A stretch of 64,000 nucleotides of DNA from Acanthosepion esculentum (GCA_964036315.1 OZ038485.1:78360960-78424959); one strand, 5' to 3'; positions 32,600 through 44,837 are shown, numbered from the stretch's first letter. The notes: a model not told the origin generated them from the letters alone. A program made the numbers and translations.

Positions 32600-33200
32600 A
32601 TTATAATCATTGCGTGAAAGTGTAAAACGCCAACAAAGAGAGCTTGGATAAAAACAAAGACGGGCCCTTTGTAGTATTCTGAAGTAGATATTTGGGTTGG
32701 TTTTATGAAACCACTTATGGAACTCTTTAGAGATAGTAAATAAAGCCCCAATAACTGTCGGGATCACATTTATCTTAAAACAATTCCAGATCTTCTTTAA
32801 TTTTCATTTCAGATCCTTATATTTGTCCAGTTTTCCATTCTCATTTTCAAGAACTCGTGGATCGAAAGGCCACGCTACGTAGATAATGTTGCAAGATCAA
32901 TTTTCCTAAAGTGTGTGGTTGGAGTATTATCGTATCTTATCTGTTTGTATTTTCATGTCCCAAAGGAGTTTGACTTTTCGTTTTCCGTTAACTTATACTT
33001 AGGCAGCTCATACAACTTTTCTGTGTTTTCGTTCATGAATTTGATATAGTTGCCAACGAATAACCTGGACAATTTTGTCATATCTCTACTTCTTGTACTG
33101 TGTCTGAGCGACGTTCTTACACTGATACTAAATGGTCTTCTGTTTCATCTCTCGCCAGAAAATGACTGCACAAAAAGAGTAATATTTTCTTTGTCGGTTT
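32600..33200 (-). pseudogene. L-R-type LINE relic
   Basis: Minus strand reads KVKLLWDMKIQTDKIRY (compare VTILWDYTIHTDRTIK in L-R), DKYKDLKMKIKEDLE and a following broken end. Several stops and frame changes. Confidence 0.55.
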
Positions 33201-33291
33201 AGTGTTTAACCGACCTTATCCTGATGGCTTATACTTCTGCTACCATAAAAGTGTCCACTGTGTATTTCGTCAGCACAAGAACAAGCTATTA

Positions 33292-33640
33292 GACTATTAT
33301 TATTATTATTTGCGTTCTGCTTATTACAGTTCTTTAACAGGTCATTATCTGAGACCTGGGACGATGCAAGGGAATAAATACATGCATTCTGCCTGCACAA
33401 ATTCTGATGTTAAGAGTTACTTAACATCTACATTGTTTATACTTTATTTACAGTGATAATACTCTCCCGAGTAAGTGAAAAGTTCCACGCAGTTCAGTGT
33501 TTTTAATCCCTTGTAAAGAGGGACTACTAAGGATCTTGTTAATGTGCTTGTCTACGTTTTTGATGGTATCTAGAGATCCAATTTTTATAAGAATTACAGA
33601 TGTTTTAAGGGGTTAAGTTTTACAATTTCGTAATAATAAT
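33292..33640 (-). pseudogene. L-R-type LINE 3' end, divergent subfamily
   Basis: Minus strand reads LKTSVILIKIGSLDTIKNVD and HINKILSSPSLQGIKN, then a 3'-UTR and an ATT tail at 33294-33310. Upstream, (AAT)n at 33629-33695 looks like the tail of a further copy. Confidence 0.65.
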
Positions 33641-33724
33641 AATAATAATTTTAATAATAATAATAATAATTTTAATAATAATATAATAATAATTATTATT
33701 GAATATACTACTTTTGTTATGTGT

Positions 33725-34150
33725 CGTGTCCTTTCAGGACATAGATGATCATGGCTCTCCACAACATCCTATGTTTTATAGCGTTTAACAATGTCTGTCC
33801 CTTACTATCACGTCCACTTCGTATTTAGCCATTCCTTTACACAAGCTCGTTAGGAAAGTTTCCCTTGGCCACCATTTTGATTTCAGTATGTCCTGCGAGT
33901 GTCAAATTTTCCAAGCCTTCATTACTCATTATGTATCTGAGAATTTCTAGCTGTCTCTTTCGGATTCTAAGTTTAAGCATCTGTTTTGTTCCCATTTATC
34001 TTAAAACTTCCTTATTTCTTACATCCTCCGTCTATCGTATTCTCAGTATCTTTCTGTAGAACCTCATTTCTATTGCCTAAAGTCTCCTTTTTCATCTTCG
34101 AGGAAATTGTTCAGCATTCACTGCCATATAGAAGGACTGATATTGCATAA
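33725..34150 (-). pseudogene. L-D LINE C-terminal relic
   Basis: Minus strand reads MRFYRKILRI, VRNKEVLRKMGTKQML, IRKRQLEILRYIMSNEGLEN, LTLAGHTEIK and LLNAIKHRMLWRAMI, the characteristic end of a LINE ORF2 with REL-type LGHIMRKEGLE block. A few stops and a frame change. The same family recurs at 57050, 60060 and as end fragments at 41165 and 49843. Confidence 0.75.
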
Positions 34151-34319
34151 GAGTTCATTACTAGCCGGTCTACTAAATCGATTTAAATGTGAAATGTCTT
34201 AATCTTCTCTTGTTTTGACAGAGGCACAAATCATTTGCATACTTCGAAGAATTATCAAATTATGATAGCGATTAGCAAGCACAATAGAATCTCATTTGAT
34301 AATATTTACAGTCAGTAAT

Positions 34320-34970
34320 ACATTGAATCAAAAGCTTCATCTACCGCAAGGAAAGTTGGTTCTCTGTGTTGCGCCAGAAAGATTTTCTCATCCGAGTCTA
34401 TACTTCAAATCCATAATTCAACCATTCGCCCTTGCATAGAATACTGCTGCCATATATGGTCTGGTGCCCCCGCTGTTCGTCTTAAGGTCCTCGACAAAAT
34501 CCAGAGACAGATATGCAATGTGATTGGCCCTGATCTGGCATCTCGTTCACAGTCGCTTTCTTATTTTCTACAAATACTTTCACGGTAACTGCTTCGACAA
34601 TCTATTTTCGCTGGTTCCTAAACTGCATGAATTTAAATGTGCTACTATGTTGTCATCTCAGTCCCACCTTTTCACTGTCGAAACAGTTAAATGTGGCCGT
34701 CTTTTCTACTCCAATAGCTTCATGTCTCACACCTCCCGTCTGTGCAACTCCCTTCCTCTTACTCGCTTTTCTGATAGCTATAATCTCCAAATATTCAAAT
34801 ACAATGTCAATCGACACCTCTAGATGCCTTGATCTATTCCCCGTCCTTCTCTTCACCCTTTCCTCTATCATGTCTCTTTACTCTTGCTCCCACTCTCTGT
34901 AACCCCTTGCGTTCTAGTGGCAATCCCTCCTTGCTTGGGGTGAAATGCTAAAAAAAATCAAGAAAAAATG
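34320..34970 (+). pseudogene. L-A LINE 3' end
   Basis: Open from about 34330: KASSTARKVGSLCCARK, then IRPCIEYCCHIWSGAP and VLDKIQRQICNVIGPDLA, and in a second frame FYKYFHGNCFDNLFSLVP, NSFMSHTSRLCNSLPL and NLQIFKYNVNRHL with a stop at 34821. The 3'-UTR ends with the family motif TTCTAGTGGCAATCCCTCCT and CTTGGGGTGAAATG. Family assignment to CR1/Jockey type rests on the CCHIW and RLWNSLP blocks. Confidence 0.85.
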
Positions 34971-34974
34971 TTTA

Positions 34975-35485
34975 TAAATATCCTTCTGAAAAAAAAAATT
35001 TCATCGTATGCTAGATTTCATCTCGGGAATTACTTTTGGCAATTTTGAAAATTGCTATACATTTTGCACTCATCCGTGATAATTTATCTTTTTCGACGTA
35101 TTTTTTGGTGAACACAGATCACTGCCTATGGTCAGTAAAATCAAGGAAACAGATTTTTCCCTATAAAAGCAATTGAAAAGAAAACTAATAAAAAATACAA
35201 TGTAAATAGAAATATAATTAATTTTAGGCAACTAACGCTAGATACTTTTCTCAAAAATTATATACAATAGAATCTCTAAAGTTTGTTCTTTCTTTCTGGT
35301 TGGTGTAGAGAAGTGGAAGCATAGTTTAAAACCTTTCTAAAGATCACAAATTATCTTTTACTGAGTATTTACTAAGCTTACTTCCGCTTGAAATGCCTGA
35401 AATGTATTACAATTGTATATAAAAATGATAGTTTCAAATTTCTAATCCATGAATGTAATGTCTTCGTTTTTTTCATCAAACTGCT
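34975..35485. other. interval without recognised feature
   Basis: AT-rich, no supported feature. Confidence 0.4.
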
Positions 35486-35489
35486 TTCA

Positions 35490-35790
35490 AAATTTATTTT
35501 GCCCAACAAATGATGGCAAACAACCGAGAGTATGGTCGCTTTCATCTCCGTGTCCTTGTGGATGACGAATTATTTTCCGTTTTGCAATTTTTTTCCCACA
35601 GACGATTCATCGCAAATTTCTCGCTACTCTATTGGTATTTGCATGGAACGAGTTCAGCGGAAGTACATTGCTTTTTTCCACCAGTTCTAACATTCACGGC
35701 TAAAAACCCTTATCTTCCGCACATATCCCCAACTGTGACTGTTAATCTGTAACCCTCCACTTTGAGCGGCTCTTGGGACTTGTACAAGGT
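35490..35790 (+). pseudogene. L-A LINE C-terminal relic
   Basis: The frame at 35510-35752 reads LQFFSHRRFIANFSLLYWYL, GTSSAEVHCFFPPVLTFTAK and SPTVTVNL, which follow the LQSLSHRRN...YRYFHG..S.EL..LVPP order of L-A. The 3' flank GTAACCCTCCACTTTGAG is shared with 16895-16920. Confidence 0.75.
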
Positions 35791-36105
35791 ATGCATCATT
35801 ATAATATATATGTCATTCGCAGACAGTACTGTTTCGCTGTATCATAGCTCCTCAGTGCCACTAGACATCCGAATGCCTAAAAGACGCACTTTGAAATGAT
35901 TAAATTAATCGCTTTGCACCTTATATGAAAAGCTTGCTAATTTGATGCCTAACGTTCATTAGTCTGTAATTTTATCTCAGACGGTCATTTCTACCTAGAC
36001 CGATTCTATGATATTTATTTAGTGATACGACATAGTTACTATTCTTAATATTATTATTATTTGAGAGAGCAGTACGTCAACAATGTGACACTAGTGTATA
36101 TATAC

Positions 36106-36367
36106 AGGGTGTTTTGCAATTTTTTAAACAAAATGATCAGACACAAATCAAGGACAACAAATGATAGAGTAATGGAAATTACATTTATTGAAAGGTAAAA
36201 GAATAACATTTTATGGTTTTCAACCATTTATTCTCAACCATAAACCAAAAATGTCAAAACGAGCCCTAGAGTACATGCTCCAGATGTCAGCCGTTCAGCT
36301 GAATGCAAAGTTGTTGATAAAGCGTGCACATTCCTCCTGGGTGATCGCTTGAATCTTCTTAGTGGTG
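36106..36367 (-). pseudogene. Tc1-like element 3' end
   Basis: Minus strand reads TKKIQAITQEECARFINNF, like the C-terminus of Tc1-type transposases. It is followed toward 36106 by an end ACAGGGTGTTTTGC next to TATA, a plausible terminal repeat at a TA target. Confidence 0.55.
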
Positions 36368-36615
36368 CCTGTATGGTTAAATTGTCGCCATTTTATATTT
36401 TCAATTTCACGCATGCGCGTTGATTGTTTTTGATTTTCTCAACTGCACAGTATATTAATAGGGTCAGTTGTAAACCGTTTCTGAGAAAAGGAGCACCATG
36501 ACGCAATTCATTACACCAGGAATTTGGAAACGGCATGCTGTACTGCTTGGTATTCGCGTTGGAAGCTCCAATACGAGCATTTCAGAGTGTTTGGGTGTCA
36601 ATCTGAGGGAAGTGC
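36368..36615 (+). pseudogene. Tc1/mariner 5' end with N-terminal coding
   Basis: 36385-36455 (GTCGCCATTTTATATTTTCA, CGCATGCGCG) matches the sub-terminal region of the element at 60632-61196. The frame from 36498 reads MTQFITPGIWKRHAVLLG and SSNTSISECLGVNLREV, a helix-turn-helix N-terminus of a Tc1/mariner transposase. Coding stops being transposase at about 36615, where an L-R LINE in the opposite orientation begins. Confidence 0.65.
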
Positions 36616-37077
36616 CGAGGATTTCGATTTCAAGGTACTTATATTTTGATAGTATTTTGAAGATCTTCAAAGATACATTACAGTCTGCAGGGACTGTCAT
36701 GTCAATAAGGAGGCACATTTTTTCTTTGTGGTTTCTAATTTCGATGTCAGCGCGATTAGCTTTGATTGTTCTGTCTGTGTGTATTGTAAAGTGCCATAAA
36801 ATTATTACAGCTCCTATCTCTGTAACCGAGTCAGGGAGGTGTTCATACCATTTTCTTGCAGTTTCCTTTCCGTAAGTGTTGTAGATTTTCCAGTGCAGAC
36901 ATTGGCCTAACCTGACGTGCCATGTTTTAATATACCATGCAATCTGATACAAGATGGTCAATTGTTTCTGGCTATTTATCAAAGAATCTGCATTTTGGAC
37001 TGACACACTTTTTCAGTATGTGTGCTTGGTAATTTCTAGTTAGCATGCATTGGTCCTGTGGAGCAAGAAAAACCTAC

Positions 37078-37112
<35 letters not shown>
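36616..37112 (-). pseudogene. L-R LINE internal fragment with (ATT)n
   Basis: Minus strand reads CMLTRNYQAHILKKCVSPKC, PETIDHLVSDC, NTYGKETARKWYEHLPDSVT and LCLLIDMTVPADCN-type block. The CCHC knuckle has lost a Cys (CRFFDK). The joined open frame 36464-37006 runs into Tc1 DNA and is chimeric. (ATT)n lies at 37080-37112. Confidence 0.8.
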
Positions 37113-37117
<5 letters not shown>

Positions 37118-37394
37118 GTAGTGTAACATTAATTATCATAACAAAGAAACGACGACTTTAGTCGATACTAGCTAATCTATTATATCTAAATATGCCTCAC
37201 CAACTAAACAACTGGAAACCACAGAAGAAAGCGACGTAATTGAAAAATAAATACTAATAATAGTAAAACACTCATCTGGGAAACATAATATTAACACCCC
37301 AGAGAAATATGTCTGCCATACTAAAGTGCCAAAGAAGAATAACTGGTGATGGGATGACTTTCTTTTATTTTCAATTGCATTGTTACGTTGCATT

Positions 37395-37605
37395 TATAAA
37401 ATGGTTGGTAGCTTGTTTCCGAGTATTTCTGTCCACTAGGGCAACTAGCCAATCTCTATTGCTGGCGCCTGCTGAGGTATATTTGTGTTTGTTAAACACG
37501 CACAGAACTCACCTGTGTTTTATACCACAACTATGTTGAGTGAACCTTACAGTTTCTGGGGAGCGCATTATCTGGTATGATCACCAGTTTGAGCAAGATC
37601 ATTGC
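37395..37605 (+). repeat. dispersed repeat S2, copy 2
   Basis: Pairs with 28697-28915: TATTTGTGTTTGTTAAACAC, CTCACCTGTGTTTTATACCA and ACAGTTTCTGGGGAGCG. It also ends in TTGAGCAAG...GCGTTCAA, equivalent to the SINE-A-like end of copy 1. Confidence 0.55.
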
Positions 37606-38048
37606 GTTCAATTTTTTTCTTGGATATGCCCTGCTAAAACGTGGTACACCTAAAATGCCCTAGCGTCTTTTATGCCGCGAGTTTCGATAATTCCTATCTA
37701 AAAATGGTTTTAGCTCATCTGCTATAAATCAACATTGTCATTTGTTCGGAAGCAGCTCGTAAGTCATAGGATGTGGGCGATTAGCAATTATTCCTATCAG
37801 TACATCCAAATCAGCATCGGAAGGTTTGAAAATGTCGTCGAGAATAAAGCGATGCCAGAATTTGTTATCTAATTGTCTTATTTCTCACTCTTCGTTTCTT
37901 TTCCCCGCTCTTTCCTTCCGTCTTACTTCATCTTCACGTTTTTCAACATTTCCTTCGGCTCACTTTGTCTGATACACAAAGTGAAAGAGAGTGGATAGGG
38001 AAAGAATTAGAGACAGCGAGAGAATGAGCAGGAGGAGTGGTGCGAGTC

Positions 38049-38055
<7 letters not shown>

Positions 38056-38094
<39 letters not shown>

Positions 38095-38363
38095 ATGAAA
38101 GAGTGAGAATGCGTGAGAGAGGGAGAGAGAGAGAGAGAGAGAAAGACATGGACAGAGATAGGGATAGAGAGAGACAGAGAAGGGAAAGGAGCGGGAGCAA
38201 GAAACATAACGATATCTTTGTCATTAAAAATTGAAGCTGTCATTTATTACATAATCGAATTACAGGTTCTTATTGTTTGCCAATCAGCACTTTATCACAC
38301 ACACAGAAATGTACACAGACATACACACACACACACACACACATACACAAACACACACACACG

Positions 38364-38396
<33 letters not shown>
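38056..38396. repeat. (GATA)n, (GA)n, (AC)n, (TA)n microsatellites
   Basis: GATA at 38056-38080, GA-rich to about 38210, AC with interruptions at 38322-38380, TA at 38380-38396. All long open frames here are repeat artefacts. Confidence 0.95.
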
Positions 38397-38734
38397 TGGC
38401 GCATGTATAAATATGACCTCTTTGTCGGTAACATATAACTGAAAGTTGCAGTATTAATAACATCCATTTATTGTTAACTGCCATAAAGTCCTATTGTGAA
38501 CGGAGAAGTCAGAAGCATGACGATGTACGCTTTGCTTTTATATAACTCTTTGATCTTTTTGGTTTTCTTAATGGGAAATATTGGTTGGGTCAATATTTAT
38601 TTTTCTTTTACATCCTCGATAAAAAAAAAGTAACTGAAGTTTCTTTCCCGGCTAGTAATCGCTTACATCGACTGTACTGGTAGGTAGAAAAAGTTAAATA
38701 TTACCTTCCGAACAACACTCTTTTAAAAACAACA

Positions 38735-39420
38735 TTTCAACTCCAAGCAAGGCGATAAAGCCACTAAGATGCAAGGGCTACTAAGTGTGAAAGAAAAAGA
38801 AAGGACAATAAAAGAACAGTTTCAAGCAGACAAGAGATGACGATTGACACTGCATTTAAATTTCCGAACATCATAGTTGACTGTAAAGCAGGAAGCCGAA
38901 AGAGACTCCCACAAGCGTGACGTGCGGGGGAAATTGTTAGCATAACATTTACAGTTACAACTAGTAACTGCAGCAGTGAAATGTTAGACCTAACTGCCAA
39001 TCTAGTACTCTGTGAAGTTAATTTATCAGATAGGTAACCATACCAAAACAATTACCATGAAAATATAGAAAAGGCACAGTGATGGGAAACTGACTGATGC
39101 TGAGATGGCAAGTCATGACCGATAGCGTTGCAGATTCTTCTTTGGATTTTGTCAAACCAGACCAGATGTAGCAGCAATATTTGATGCACGGACGAATGAT
39201 CGATTTATAAATATGCAAGATAGATACTTGCGAGAAAAATTGTCTAGCAAAACATTGTGAACCGAATTTCCTAGAAGCAGATTTAGCAATTAATTCAATA
39301 GAATCGTTGCGCTTCATGTCATTGGAAAACGTGACACCGAGAATGGGCAGTGAGATGCTCTCCTGGAGATTAGCGTCAGCTGTTCTGATGGAAAACAAAA
39401 TAGTTCTTCAAGATGAATAA
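38735..39420 (-). pseudogene. L-A LINE 3' end
   Basis: Minus strand, N to C: LGVTFSNDMKRNDSIELIAK, SASRKFGSQCFARQFFSQVS, ILHIYKSIIRPCIKYCCYIW, then FLYFHGNCFGM, NFPRTSRLWESLSASCFTVN and KFKCSVNRHL in shifted frames. The 3'-UTR motif (TTAGTGGCTTTATCGCC) ends at about 38740. One of the more complete L-A 3' ends here. Confidence 0.85.
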
Positions 39421-39764
39421 TAGAGAGCAATTTCGTTTTGGAGTTATTTTGCCTTGAATTGTCCAAGGGAATGTTTAGCCGCGCAGTGGCTAAAACTGTC
39501 AGAAAGTGCTATTTGATACATCACTGCTGCTCTTCAAATATGTTTCATAGTTTTTGTTAGTTGTCTAAATAATTTAGTAATGGGTCTGAGTTGGGAAATA
39601 TGGAAAGAAGATTTAAATTGACGATATTTTTGTTACTCCTTATCACAATTCTCAGATCGTTGTTCTACGACTGTTAAGTGAAACAGTATAAGTACGAAAT
39701 TAAATATAAACTTAATATAAAGAACCCCAGAATATGGATTAAATATCAGCCGAAAATTAAGTTA

Positions 39765-39870
39765 ATGCTTTTAATTTTTGGAAGGCGTTTTAAACTATTT
39801 CAATATGCCTTCGGAATTCTGTGTCACATTTCCCATCGTCTGTTATAAAACTTCTCAAATAGTTCATCGA
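39765..39870 (-). pseudogene. LINE RT fragment, probably L-D
   Basis: Minus strand reads NYLRSFITDDGKCDTEFRRH and IEIV, stop, NAFQKLKAL, equivalent to the KYLGS.IS.DG.C..EI..RI..AK.AF block downstream of the RT palm in many LINEs. Flanks are unrecognised. Confidence 0.6.
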
Positions 39871-40446
39871 CTAATGGTATCAAATAGATTTTTGTTTGCA
39901 TTCTTCCACTTTTATTGATTAAGGCATAGTATAGCACCTGGATTAAGAGTATCTTTAAATTCAAAGTCCAACATCTAGCAACGCTTGACCTTTTTAGTTA
40001 CCAATTCAGTGAAGCAAACGAGCTTTTGACGTATCCACTACATCATGGGCCTTGATTTGAGCAAGTAGGGAAACATTATACTGCCAAAGTCTTCCGCGTT
40101 TTTCTATCTTTTCCTTGCTAATTGATAACGAACCTAGCCTTTTGGATGGAATCCCAGATATCTTGACCTTCAGTCCTGCGCTTTGCCAATGAGAGTTGTG
40201 AATACATGATATTCTGCCATCGTAGAAGGAACCACGTGGATAACTTCAGTTTATTGCACTGTTTAATTCATTTTATTGTTGTTACGAAAGGAAACATGGG
40301 TCGTTAGATGAATCGGTTTTGTGTGGTTGTTCTCTGTTGCGAATAAAACGCAAAACATGCTTAGAAGTTTTACTATTACTTTTTGCTTGTTACTTTCGTC
40401 ATTAGCTTTCTCTCACTCTCCATTCCTCACTCATTGACTCGTTATC

Positions 40447-40452
40447 TATCTT

Positions 40453-40525
<73 letters not shown>
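40447..40525. repeat. (TATC)n microsatellite
   Basis: About 18 TATC units, one with a T insertion near the start. Confidence 0.97.
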
Positions 40526-41164
40526 TTTCTTTGTAGAGCAAGCCTGGATGACTGCCAGCTAAAGTGTTTTCATACTCTCCTGGGTTTAGTAGAATAAATA
40601 AAGTTTCTTAAATGCGATCAACTGAATTTGGCCAATGAATGTATTGTGTGCACTCAAGAATATTGCGATAAAAGCATTTTTTATTTACTTGTATGAAATG
40701 TTTTTAATTTTCCCGAGTTAGAGATGATTTATTTAACTTGGAATGTTTCAGATTTGTTAGCGAATGCATTTCTTCAATTTTTACATTTGAAAAGCAATTT
40801 TTCCTGGAAATTTAACCTCAAAGTAGCAGAAACTGATTTATATATGACGAAAGTAGAAATACAAAGAATACTGTGATCTCTAGACTTTCCGCGTTATAAA
40901 TATGATAGCCCATTGCCATCTTTCAGTAAAGTTTGTCATCATTCCTGAACCATAACAATTTATCTCTTTCTTTCTGTTTTTTTCCAATGCCCAGCGCAGC
41001 GATTGAGTATTGAAACCTCAAACGAGTAAAACAGAAAATTTATAGTTACAAAAATATTTATAATTATTTTCTTACACCTCTAATATATTTAGTTTCTTCT
41101 CTATAAACGACTACGACTAAATGGGGGTTGGAAGAGTTAGGCTAGAGTCAATAGACACTGATTG

Positions 41165-41200
41165 CAGGTTGCGGGCGATCGTTGTTCTCCACAACTTCCC
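41165..41200 (-). pseudogene. L-D LINE terminal fragment
   Basis: CGATCGTTGTTCTCCACAAC is the reverse of the GTTGTGGAGA.CCATGATCG end of L-D coding (compare 33745, 49848, 60130). Confidence 0.4.
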
Positions 41201-42649
41201 ATCTTTGTTTGCTCTCAGTAAAACTTGCTCTTTTATGTCTTTGTGGTAATTGCTCCTCTGTGATAACAGATTATGGCTTCATTTTTCACTTTTCTTTTCT
41301 TTTCCTTTTCACACGTTGCATAACCAAGTAGGTGTTCATTCCAACAGAGACTAATCAAAATATGAAAGAAAACAAAAGGCAATTTTTTTGATCTTCAAAC
41401 TAGTTTCAAAGCATCAATGGCCTTTAGGATGTTAATAATTTAATCTTCTTTTTAAAATAATGCTCCACTAGAAAGCATTTTGTGTTTATCAAGTGCACTG
41501 AACCGACGTTCAAATAAAATTAGATTATTATTTCCTCTTATAAAATTCTTTTATTTCGTTTTCATAAATAGTGACATATTATGAACATGAATATATTCAA
41601 TAAAACAGTTTGAACCTCTCTCAGGTATATCGGTTGAAATGAACTGCTTTCGGGGCGAGTAAGGACGTTTTTATTCCCCTATAACGTTTGTCCAGGACAA
41701 ACCGTTACATTTACTGCTTGTCGAGTTACAACAATGGATAACTGTTGATGATTTTCTACTTGCACACAACTGTGTCTGACATTAACTGAATTTTAATCTG
41801 AAGTTTTCAGTGTATAATTGTAGATCTACGTGATATGCATAACGGGCATTAACAATGAAGTAAATATTTCTGATGTGAAATAATTGCTTTTTTCATTATT
41901 AAACTTCAAATTTATTGACGAACTTACATAGAATTAGCTGTAGATATTGTAGATTCACTGGTACAAGATTTATATTCTAACAAAATATTCCATCTTTTGA
42001 GAACAGAGGTGCAAATAAAGGATTTTCTTTAACTGGTATTTCTTTCATGTTATTTCAGTTTCTTTTTTATGTAGCCCTCATAGAATAATAACAGTATAGT
42101 TACGATAAAACTCAATAGAAATAAGTTGGAAGAAAGACTAAGGAAAGCTAATTAATAGTAATAAACTAGGCTTCATCTAAAAACTTCGAAAACTATTACA
42201 TCTTTTAATACTAGTGTAAACAAACAGGAAATAGAGGTATAGTGATTAGAAAAGAAAAGCGTATAGTTTATTTCAGCGATGCCCATTAATAAAAGCATTT
42301 GTGATTAAATTTGTAACACCTCTGTCACAGTTTGACAGGCTTTCAAGTATCATGCCTTTATTTTTCATCAATGCTGTCTATGTAACGTTGGAAGAATAAC
42401 GATCTGAGAGTTGTTAAAAGAAACTATTGCCGTCAAAGAAAGTGAAAAAAAAAAAAGAAACGAAATTATACAATAAATTAAAAGAAGTCTATAAAAACTT
42501 GCTTACATCTTAGCGGGATACACATATATTACTTAACGAGAAAAAATATTGGTAATTGATTATTTGAATAATTCTCAATAGAGATACTATTTTGATTAAA
42601 TACCCTATCTATCAGACTCCTTTTCAGTTGCTTAATTAGTCAGGTATAT

Positions 42650-43350
42650 AATAGCATAGCTGCTATCAGGGCGGAAATTGAGATCAGTGGTGCGAGTTCA
42701 AACTCCAACTTAGTTGCGTTCACTTTCGCATAAATTCTCTTGTGAAAGGCGGCAATCCATCTCTTCTCCTTCCAGCTATCGTTTAAATCAGCGTTTCTCA
42801 ATGCGCCCCGAGATGCACTAATGCACCCTGAAGGATAGCCATGTCCTCCACAAGTTAACAGTTACAGACACCAAATACATGGTTTCCATGTTTAAGTCAA
42901 TCTATGTTATTTGATACTTAAATATGAATGCAAAATGCTCTTAATCTTTAAAAAGGAGTGAATAAGCTTTTCCTTTCTGTCTCCTTCAAGGGATTTAAAT
43001 CAGTCATTATCGACCTCTGTAAAATAATTAGCAGATTCTTCATAAATCCATTTAAATGAAAACTGTACAGTTAATCTTCTGTAGGAATACTAAACCAAAA
43101 TTTCATATTTTCAACGTTCATGACTAATTTTTTCTTATTAAATTTACAGTGTACTCCAGAGTTTTCGTTATTCTACAAGTGCACTCTGAAGCAAAACGAA
43201 AAAAAAAGATTGAAAAACACTGGTTTAAATGGAGCTATAACCTGAATTCTCTCACCTCTAGTTTTAGAGACTCTGGATTCCAAACCGCGGAGAAGGCGAA
43301 GGGAAACCACTGAAGTATATTTCACAAGAATTCATAGCAATTCGCACTTC
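42650..43350 (+). mobile_element. SINE-B, interrupted by a hAT MITE
   Basis: Left part 42650-42780 has a B-box-like GTGCGAGTTCAAACTCC, TTCACTTTCGCATAAATTCT, AAAGGCGGCAATCC and TCTTCTCCTTCCAGCTAT. After the hAT MITE the sequence resumes at 43231 with the SINE-B order GAATTCTCT...ATTCCAAACCGCGGAGAAGG and GGGAAACCACTG, which is also seen at 59860-59915. Confidence 0.75.
42789..43222 (+). mobile_element. non-autonomous hAT element (MITE), 434 bp
   Basis: Terminal repeats CAGCGTTTCTCAA and TTGAAAAACACTG; exact 8-bp duplication gtttaaat at 42781-42788 and 43223-43230. hAT transposases make 8-bp duplications and have CAG-type ends. No transposase frame inside. A truncated relative in opposite orientation is at 5387-5681. 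Confidence 0.88.
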
Positions 43351-43354
43351 TTTA

Positions 43355-44580
43355 TGAAAAGGCATTTTTGGAGAGATATTATTGCCAGAAGATCCATTTT
43401 TCAAATGTCTAAAATTGTATCTCATTAAGTGTCAGATTGAAAATGATTCATTATTTGGTGCTATGAAGACTGAATAAAGTCGGTATCAGTTTTTATCATT
43501 TGATAATATAATCTACTCTTTTATCTCTCTGTTTGGATCGTTTTATTTTTCACTGTTGAGAATATGTCTTCTGTTGAACAATTACTCATTTAGTAGAAGT
43601 ACCGTTTCCAAGCTAAGAATATTTAAAAATAGCTTTCATCACCGTTATTAAGAACGTGTAAGTGGGATATATTAATGAAGATAAAACTTGGGCAATAATT
43701 GTAGGTCTTTCAACGCACTCTTTCTGCTAGAACTGTTTTTAATGTTTTAGCTACGATAAGAAAGGGAAAATCCGAACAATGAATTTTAAACAAATTGAAA
43801 GAATAACAAAAAGGATCGTTTTCTGTCGTGATTATCACTGCTTATTTGCAAAAATAACGAATCTTTTCTGAAAGGTGGCAGTGTAATTAAAAATATATCC
43901 GTTATAATAATTACAAATTCATATTTTTCTCATAAGAAAGATTTTTTTTTATTGTTGTTTCAAATAGGCGTTATTTTTCATGGTCAAAATCAGTTATATC
44001 AGGAGGTACAACTTAAAGAATACTACGATAGTTTTATTTCTAAAATCATTCAGATGTTCCCTTTGAACCTTTCAGCATCTCCTCGTAAATAGTTAAATAA
44101 ATTGAATTAAACACAAATCTTTTCAGCTGTTTCCATAGTCATCAAAATCATAGCACATCTATACCTAGTTGAACCATTCTAACTCACACAACATTTTTAG
44201 AATATTTTGTAATGCTATGGTTAAGGAGCTAGTCTGAAAAATAATTTCTGGTGTATTAGAACTTTGATGATTACAACAATTGTATAGTCTTGTGTTTAAA
44301 TAGTCTACGAGTTAGTGTAGTAAACATTTGCTTATATTATTAAATGATTAGGAAAATAATAAAGTCTTTTTCAACGATTTTTTGAAAATATATTTATAAG
44401 AAGGAAATACAATGTACATTTTTAGTTTCAGCCAAATAATATAAATTTAAATTCGCTTTCAGGGAACAACATATATCTGTGCTCTTTCGAAAGGAATAGG
44501 AACACTTATAAGAAGTTACCTCTGTATAAAATAAAAATTTAAAATTTTTAAAGAAATGAGACCATTTGTATTTTCTTTGT
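43355..44580. other. interval without recognised feature
   Basis: AT-rich with no recognised repeat; one of the quieter parts of the window, just upstream of a possible exon. Confidence 0.4.
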
Positions 44581-44584
44581 AAAG

Positions 44585-44837
44585 GACAATGTTCCAAACT
44601 TATAAACTTAGAAAATACCGTCAATTGTATATACAAGATAACGATAAGATTGAAATCCTGCTTTTGAAATACGCTGATCCATTGACCGCTGCCTACGTTG
44701 CACCCCCCAAAACCCCAAAAAACAATTATTTAACCCTCAAACAACGCATCATCTTAAACTATAGTTATTTTGAAAGATTAAAGATTAAACTGGCAGAAGG
44801 CAAAATCTGGACTTTCGACACTAACGAAAGTGGCTGA
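44585..44837 (+). CDS. possible 3'-terminal exon of an unknown gene
   Basis: An 82-codon frame from ATG 44589 to TGA 44835-44837 with mixed, protein-like composition (MFQTYKLRKYRQLY..., ADPLTAAYVAPPKTPKN, NESG end) and no likeness to any repeat family here. Immediately upstream, tttgtattttctttgtaaag looks like a pyrimidine-rich 3' splice site with AG at 44583-44584, and the frame is closed just before it. AATAAA occurs at about 44949, some 110 bases after the stop. No preceding exon was found. It could be a chance frame. Confidence 0.35.

Larger units (their letters stand above)
39900..42640. other. mostly unrecognised interval
   Basis: Contains the (TATC)n at 40447-40525 and a short L-D-like end at about 41165-41200. 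41683-41706 is a near-perfect palindrome (AACG TTTGTCC/GGACAAA CGTT). A short motif CTCAGATCGTTGTTCTACGA at 39653 recurs in similar form at 18113 and, inverted, at 42393. No gene was recognised. Confidence 0.4.

Noticed and set aside
41683..41706. Palindrome AACGTTTGTCC/GGACAAACCGTT as a regulatory site
   Set aside because: No gene, promoter or repeat context supports a function; palindromes of this size are expected occasionally.
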